From NCBI GenBank assembly GCA_029449235.1, contig JANATG010000012.1:1674001-1738000 (forward strand): DNA of 64,000 nucleotides, read 5' to 3'. Every line of letters starts with the position of its first letter. Position 1 is the stretch's first letter. The DNA comes from Linnemannia schmuckeri. Taxonomy: Eukaryota; Mortierellomycota; Mortierellomycetes; Mortierellales; Mortierellaceae. The notes under the pieces are model-generated. The model was not told the DNA's origin. It was given only the letters and a program-made list of their open reading frames with translations, and made no database searches. Below, piece after piece: positions 58,246 through 64,000 of this stretch. The translations under genes and the position numbers were made by a program.

Positions 58246-61200
58246 TCAAGAGCTGCCGGTAGAAGCATGGCCCGCCATGAAACTACGTGCAGCCCGAGAT
58301 CGGATTGGTCCTTTGCTATTAGCACCACTGGTGGAAGAAGCAGGAGAACTAACAAGCTTAGATGATGAACTGCCGCTAACAAGTTTGGACGACGAGTTAC
58401 CACCATTAGCGGATCGAACAGACGTCGTGGACGTCGAGCGAGGACGCATCATTGGAGATGTCAATGAAGTAAGTGGAGACGCAGAGGATACGGCGACACC
58501 AGAAACGGCGGCAGTCAGGGCTTGCAATTGCAACTTCCCGTTTGGCGAGACGTCCCCTGCCGAAGAAGTAGAAGATGAGATGGTCGAGGCGCCGGATACA
58601 GAGCTGGCTGGCGATGGACGATGGTTATTGGTGTTAGCGTTGATACCATGAGTATGTGTGGGTGTGGAGGAGCCGGGGGTTCCTGTGGCAGCGGCCTTGT
58701 AGGCTTCGAGATCGCGTTCGATTTGGAGGGATTTGAGGCGGAGGGTGTCGCGAGTGTTGGAAAGTACAAGGTTCTTCTTTTTCAGGGCCAAGTTTTCTTC
58801 CTTAAGTTGTGCCACTTGCTTCACCTAAATATTCGTTGGACAAGAAAAGAACATGGCGTATGTGAATAACGCTGAAAGAGTTTGAAAAAAAGAAGCAAAA
58901 ACGTGCGCAAAGAACCCACTATGATTTGAACCCAAGGTACCTTTTGCTTGAGGGAGAGATTCTGGGCAGAATCGACGTTCATCTTGGAAAGCCGCGAAAG
59001 CTCATCGTTCGAAAGGCCATGCTTCTTGATAAGAACACTGACATCGGCCTGAAGCTGGTTCTCGACCTGCAAGCGCGCAGCTTCAGATTCCGCCAGTTCC
59101 TCATGCAACTTCTTCATATCCAACAACGTCTCCTCCCGTGCAATATCCGCCTTGACATATGCCTCCCGGTACTTTTCCACATCCGCCTGCACTTGCTTAA
59201 TCCACTCGTCCGTGTCACGGGTATGGTTGGTCAACGTCCGAAGCTCTTCCTCAAGTCGAGCGACTTCTTTGACGGCGTCGTCATGTTTGGACAGGTCGCG
59301 GATGACGCGTTCTTGGTACTCGTATTCATCCTGGAGAGCTTTGATAATAGCGACTTTTCCAATATTTTCGGCTTCCAGGAACTCAACTTGCATGTTGAGC
59401 CGGAGGATTTGATCCTCAAGTTCGGCGATTTTTGCGAGGAGTCCCGAGTGGTCGGCCTGGGCCTTGTTGACAAAGGCTTCTTGGTCGCTCAGGAGGGTGC
59501 TTAGAGCCAGGGAAGAGTTTTCGAGGGATGTTTTTTCTTCGAGGAGGGCGGCGTGTTCGGTCTTGGTGATGGAGCAATCGGTCGTGTGGTGGAGGAGGAC
59601 CTTGAGGATGGCTTCTGAATGCTGTTTCCAGATTGTATCAGATGTCGCTTCTTCAGATTCATCGATCTCCTGCGTTGAGCCAGACTTCTGGAATAGTTCC
59701 CTAAAGGTGGCCTCCATAAGCTGACAACGCATCTCCAGCTCCTGGATGCTCTGTGCGCTCTTCTTGGCCTCGGCCTCCTTCTCCATTGTGATCTTGTCTA
59801 AGCATGCCTCCAAGGACTCAATCTTCGCCTTTTGGCCCGTGGTATCCTCCGTCAGCTTGATCCTCTCCGACTCCCAGACCTCCTCGTTTCTGTGAAAGAC
59901 CTCGGCCTGCTTGGCTGCTGCCAAAGAGACATCCTCCAGTTCCTGGATCCGCTTCTGTTGCTGCATCTCTCGATCCTTGTTCTCAGCGTTCGCCCGGTCA
60001 AGCTCTGCCTGCAGATCAACGATTGCCTTCTCGTGGGACTCTGTCAAATCAATCAGTCGGTCGCACTCCTGCTTCATCATACAGTTACTCTCGCTCATCT
60101 CTGTCAACTGCACAGTCGCCAGCTGGTTCTCCTGCTCCAGTGCCTCCAGACGCTCCTGCTTCTCTCGACACAGGCCCTCTTCCTCCAGACGCTGGGCAAT
60201 GGCCTCTTGACGTTCAGACTCGACGCTCTTCAATTCGGCCTGGACAGACTCGATGCTCTTCATGACCTTTGAGTACTCCTCCTGCTTCTTCTCCAACGTC
60301 TTCTTGAGCTCTGCAATCTGGACATCCGCTTCCTTCTTCTGCTGGGTAGTTTCCTCCGAAAGGTCCTTGTACTTGGCAGTCCACTCCTCTCGGCTCTGTC
60401 GAGAAGTCTCCTTCAACTCCTGGTGCTGTTCTTCCAGAGTCTTCATGGCTCCCGAGATAGCTTGGATCTCCAGTTGGCTGTCATCGTATTTGTCCTGCAA
60501 GGTGGCGCGCTCATTCTGGACCCTCAACAGCGCGTCCCTGTTTTGACCCAATTCCGATCTCAGATGGGCAATGGACTGCTCGAGTTCCTGACGAGCCTTG
60601 GAATGGTCCTGACGTTCCTTAGCAAGACGGGTCTGGTGCTCCTGGTGCTGCAGTTCCATGGCCTCGACGGTCTTTGCATACTGAACAGTCTGCGCCTCCA
60701 GCGTGCGTTCGGTCGCTTGGTGCTTTTCCTCCAGCTGTTCAAACTCCATTCTCGAGGCCTGCAGCTTCTCATCGAGCTGTTTCTTTTCTTGCTGAAGTCG
60801 ATCCGTGGTCTCCTTGGTAGCAGCCTTAAGTTCCCTCTGACACTTCTCCACCGCCTGAACCTTCTCCTCAGCGGCATCAACCTGAGCCTGCAACAGCTCA
60901 CGCTCCTGCCTCATTTTAGCCCTCAGCTCCTCAACCAATCTCCGCTCTCTCTCAAGCTCCTCCTCCAACTCCCTTACTCGCCTCTCCAAGTCCTCATACT
61001 TGCGCTTCCAGTAATCCGAATCGTCTTTGGCCCGTCGTACATCCGCCTCATACCTTTCCCGCTCCACCCGCTGTTCCTCCTGAACCTGCGCCAGAGCCTG
61101 CTCCGAGACTTCCTTCTGCTTCCCAAGCTGTTGTGAGAGTTGTTGGTTCTCCTGTGTGAGTTTCTCGCGTTGGGCGGTGGTGGCTGCCTGCTGTTCCTCG

Positions 61201-63132
61201 AGGGAGAGTTTTGTCCGGTTGAGGAGCTTCTCGAGTTCGTCGATACGTTTCTGGAGCTGGGCTGCTTTCCCAATTTTGTCGTTCACGACTGCCGCCGCCT
61301 TTTCTGACTTTTCGAGCTATTTTTTTTTTTGTTTTTTTTGGAGGGAAAAATAGAAAAAGCAAAGGTAATAAAACGAATGTATGAGTTAGTGTGTGTGTGA
61401 GCATCAAAATCATGAGAGCTGCTCCAATTGCTTGCAAGAGAACGATTTTTTTTTCTAATGTGTGATGGATATGTGTGGTGCCAGAGAGTGCTCTCTTTTT
61501 TTTTTTTTTTTTTTTTTTTTGTTGTGCAGGCTTGCATGCCAACTTATTAACCTTGAATCAACCCTATTTTTTATTTCGAGCGCGGCAAGCCTAGAAGTAC
61601 TTACACTGGCTCTGAGGATATTGTGCCGCACGCCGAGTTCCGCTATTCGTTCAAAAGGAGGGAAGGAAGGAGGAGGAGGAGTTAGGTACGATAGCATTCG
61701 TATACGATTTCGAAGATCTATTAGAGCACTTTTTGCACTAGCCAGAAATCAAATTTAGATCAACGGCCACACAATACGCCCATGGGTTGTGTGGGTAGAT
61801 GTAAGGTACGAGGTAAAAATACCAAACTTCGTCTTCTACTGCTTTTCCAGGGGTAGACAAAACAATGTCATTCGCCAACACAAAAAAAGGAGGGAAAAGA
61901 GAAGATGGGGGGGGCATCGCATCGATCGATCGATGGATGGATAGGCCATACAGCCAAGCATGCAGGACCGGGGACTTATTCAAATATTTAAATTATTCAA
62001 AGCATACCAATTTCCGATTCTTTGGAAGCAAGCTGAGTCATGATGGCATTCTTGTCCTTGATGGCGCCTTGGTACATGGCCTCGCCTCTTTTCTGTTTCT
62101 CGGCCATAACATCCAAGTCCTTTTGGTGTGAGATCCTGTATTTCTCGAACCTCTCTGTCAACTCTGCCAGCTAGATGAAGCATTGGGGTCAATCAAGGTA
62201 AGAAACAGAAAGGGAAGGAATAAAAAAAAAGGAGGGATAACAGGGGCAGCATGACGAAGAATATGCAGGAGAAAAATGAGTGTTAATGGGGTAAAGTAGG
62301 TACAAGGTTGGTGTTTTGAATGCAGCGAAGACAGGAACAGGCACGACGTTATGATAGATGACTTTTTTTGGGGTGAAAGGGAGAGAGGTCTGTCCATCTT
62401 TCAGCGTTAATCGTGTCATTACACACATCTCTAAGGGACACCAAAAGGGTGGACCGTCCATCGCCGAGGACAAGGACAATCCGGAAGGGCAAAAAAGCAT
62501 TTGTCCTTTCTCCTTTTTTTTTTTGTACTTGTCCCTTGCTTTTCGCCCTTTTTTTCTAACCTCCCCTTCCTTTTCTTTCCTCTAAACCAATAGGCCCACC
62601 GCATGTCATCTACTGTTTTGTCATACCTCTCGTTTCAGCCTTTCTTCCATCTTGCTGGAAGTAAGTCCCAGTTTATCAGAACTCTTGGACCGGACAGCAT
62701 TCGTCGGCCGACGGGTATAATCCGGGGTTGTTGATCCGTTTGAGTGAACCGAAGCCGTATCAGCCCCATCGTCATCAATCACCAAGGAGGGTAGTGATAC
62801 TGATAACGAATTGCGTTCATAAAGTCCTCCTGAAGAGTTGTTGAGTCCCTGTTGCTGTTGACGTTTGTGTTGGTCTTGGAAGCGCTTAGTTTTGCCCAGG
62901 AACCCGAACCGTTTGTAGGGATCGTCTTCGCCGCTCTTGATGTCGTAGTGGTTGGGTCCTGGTGTAATATCGATCTGTTTGCATGAAGAGAGAGGAGGAT
63001 ATGTGTGTCAGTGCGGGTGAAGGAGGTTTCTGTTGTCGTAGTCGTTGGTGTTATTGTTGTGTGCTGAGCGGAGAAGAGGCGGTAGGTGAGTGGACGTGCC
63101 TTTTCGACAAACCGTTCACTTCTTGGGAACAT
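58246..63132 (-). CDS. HMMR (RHAMM)-like coiled-coil microtubule-associated protein, 6 exons
   Basis: Exons (minus): 63132-63100 (uncertain), 62974-62627, 62170-62008, 61642-61605, 61316-58941, 58824-58246; about 1178 residues in phase. The N terminus, MFPRSERFVEK then TPGPNHYDIKSGED and FLGKTKRF, parallels the start of animal HMMR (Pro-Gly-x-Tyr-Asp motif followed by a basic KxxRF). The middle is about 800 residues of almost unbroken coiled coil. The end of the coil, AQNLSLKQKVKQVAQLKEEN, closely mirrors the HMMR C-terminal block ending NLKQKIKHVVKLKDEN, which in animals carries the leucine zipper and the centrosome/TPX2-binding region. The tail is Ser/Thr-rich and basic. In animals HMMR binds microtubules and orients spindles; a spindle-pole or microtubule role here is inferred. 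Exon 1 joins only through a GC-AG intron (AAG|GCACGT) or an unusual GTCGAA donor. Confidence 0.75.
61496..61520. repeat. 25-nt T run in an HMMR-like gene intron
   Basis: Lies within intron 4 of the HMMR-like gene; on the coding strand it is poly-A. Confidence 0.85.
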
Positions 63133-63913
63133 GGTTTGTTGTTGTTGTGTGCTGCTTGCCTCTACGGTGCTATTTTCGGTGAATCGATTTTTGGAAAGTG
63201 GTGAGAAAAAAAAAGAAGAGAGAGAGAGAAGAAAGAGAGAGGAAAGAGCTGGAGGAAAATGGATAATATAGCGAGTTGGTGTATGAAACACAAAGAGGAT
63301 GTATGAGAGAATAGATGAAAAGAGAAGAAAGAAGAGAAAAGAAAGTAGGAGGAGGAAGAAGAAGAAAAAGAAGAAGAAGGAGAATTAAACAAGGATGCAC
63401 CCAAGGTAAAAATGAAAAACTAAAAGAGCAAAGGGCATCACTCAGCAAGATGCTCAAATGCAAGTGTATTTTTGCTCCCTCGATATTATTTTTTTTATCT
63501 TCTTCTTTCTTCTTATTGATGAACAATTGGTTTGACGTTGACTTCTATTGATGGACACTTGTATCGTCGTCGCTGGTGAATGAACACTAACCTATTCTCC
63601 TTTTCTGTTTTGTACTGTTTACTCTCCATTATTACCTCTCCCTTGCCTTTGGCTATCCTTCCTTTCTCCTCTTTTCCCTCTGTTTGTCAAGTCGTGTAGA
63701 AATCTATTAAAAAATAGCCGCACGTGACTCATTACCTGCAATAACGACCCTCTCGCCTCCACTTTTTTTTGATCTTCCAACATCCACCTCACCGCGCAAC
63801 TCTCAAGGGAACCTCAAGCATCAAGTCAAGCCAACCAATCAGGAGAACAACACAAAAACAAACCCCAGGAACTTCCACATCAACATTACAAGGTTCCTAC
63901 AACCTACATCAGC
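63133..63913. other. Divergent promoter region with purine-rich tract
   Basis: Lies between the HMMR-like gene and the last partial gene. About 63200-63390 is GA-rich on the plus strand, so it is a CT-rich leader for the minus-strand gene. No gene recognised. Confidence 0.55.
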
Positions 63914-64000
63914 ATGTCAACCTCCAAGAAACATACACTCTCTGACGATGAATCCACCACCGAAAGAACCCCCATAAAGCACCATCTCACACCTCTGGAG
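63914..64000 (+). CDS. Start of an unidentified gene, cut by the window end
   Basis: An ATG in good context begins a frame that stays open to the window edge (29 codons: MSTSKKHTLSDDESTTERTP and onward). It follows an A/C-rich leader like other starts here. The hydrophilic Ser/Thr/Lys start says nothing about function. Confidence 0.5.
   Translation, partial: MSTSKKHTLSDDESTTERTPIKHHLTPLE

Noticed and set aside
60423..61136. 237-codon plus-strand frame opposite the HMMR-like coiled coil
   Set aside because: Leu-rich mirror of Glu/Gln/Lys codons; no domain and fully antisense to a supported exon.
1..64000. tRNA genes, rRNA, CRISPR arrays, intact transposons
   Set aside because: Visual search for B-box-like sequences, terminal inverted repeats, reverse transcriptase or transposase motifs found nothing convincing; a computational scan could still find diverged elements.

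Overview
The window looks like nuclear DNA of an early-diverging fungus, most likely Mortierellomycotina. All protein genes are intron-containing or eukaryote-specific. They include an alpha-mannosyltransferase of fungal family GT15, a DUF7137-type fungal membrane protein, peroxisomal acyl-CoA oxidase, and a very large NACHT / pentapeptide-repeat / WD40 protein of a type I associate with Mortierella genomes. It also carries homologs that common yeasts lack or that are better known from animals: Integrator subunit 1, a TMEM41-like scramblase and an HMMR (RHAMM)-like coiled-coil protein. No tRNA, rRNA, CRISPR array or intact transposon was recognised.

Layout. 1-4087: gene-poor, with an imperfect inverted repeat and microsatellites. 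4088-10689: a Gln/Ser-rich acidic protein converging on a kinesin-7. 11406-16731: a GT15 mannosyltransferase, then an unrecognised membrane protein. 18370-22353: the NACHT-pentapeptide-WD40 gene, interrupted by one in-frame TGA. 22696-28539 (minus): acyl-CoA oxidase ending in SKL, then a SEL1-repeat protein. 29637-33899 (minus): VPS11, with a small CS-domain gene divergent from it. 35526-44708 (plus): DUF7137 protein, TMEM41-like VTT protein, RING-H2 membrane E3 and TYW3. 44810-50022 (minus): INTS1. 50281-57970 (plus): ribosomal protein eS30, eIF3m and mitochondrial aconitase. 58246-63132 (minus): the HMMR-like protein. 63914 to the end: the first codons of another gene.

The genes are mostly unlinked housekeeping functions: vesicle tethering, ER lipid scrambling, peroxisomal beta-oxidation, the TCA cycle, translation, tRNA modification, snRNA/mRNA processing and microtubule organisation. 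They do not form a pathway cluster. The one accessory-looking locus is the NACHT gene, in a roughly 4 kb stretch preceded by 1.6 kb without genes. I rebuilt 65 introns by hand from reading frame and family conservation. 56 of them end in TAG. Several exons are very small, including a 6-nt exon inside the kinesin P-loop region.
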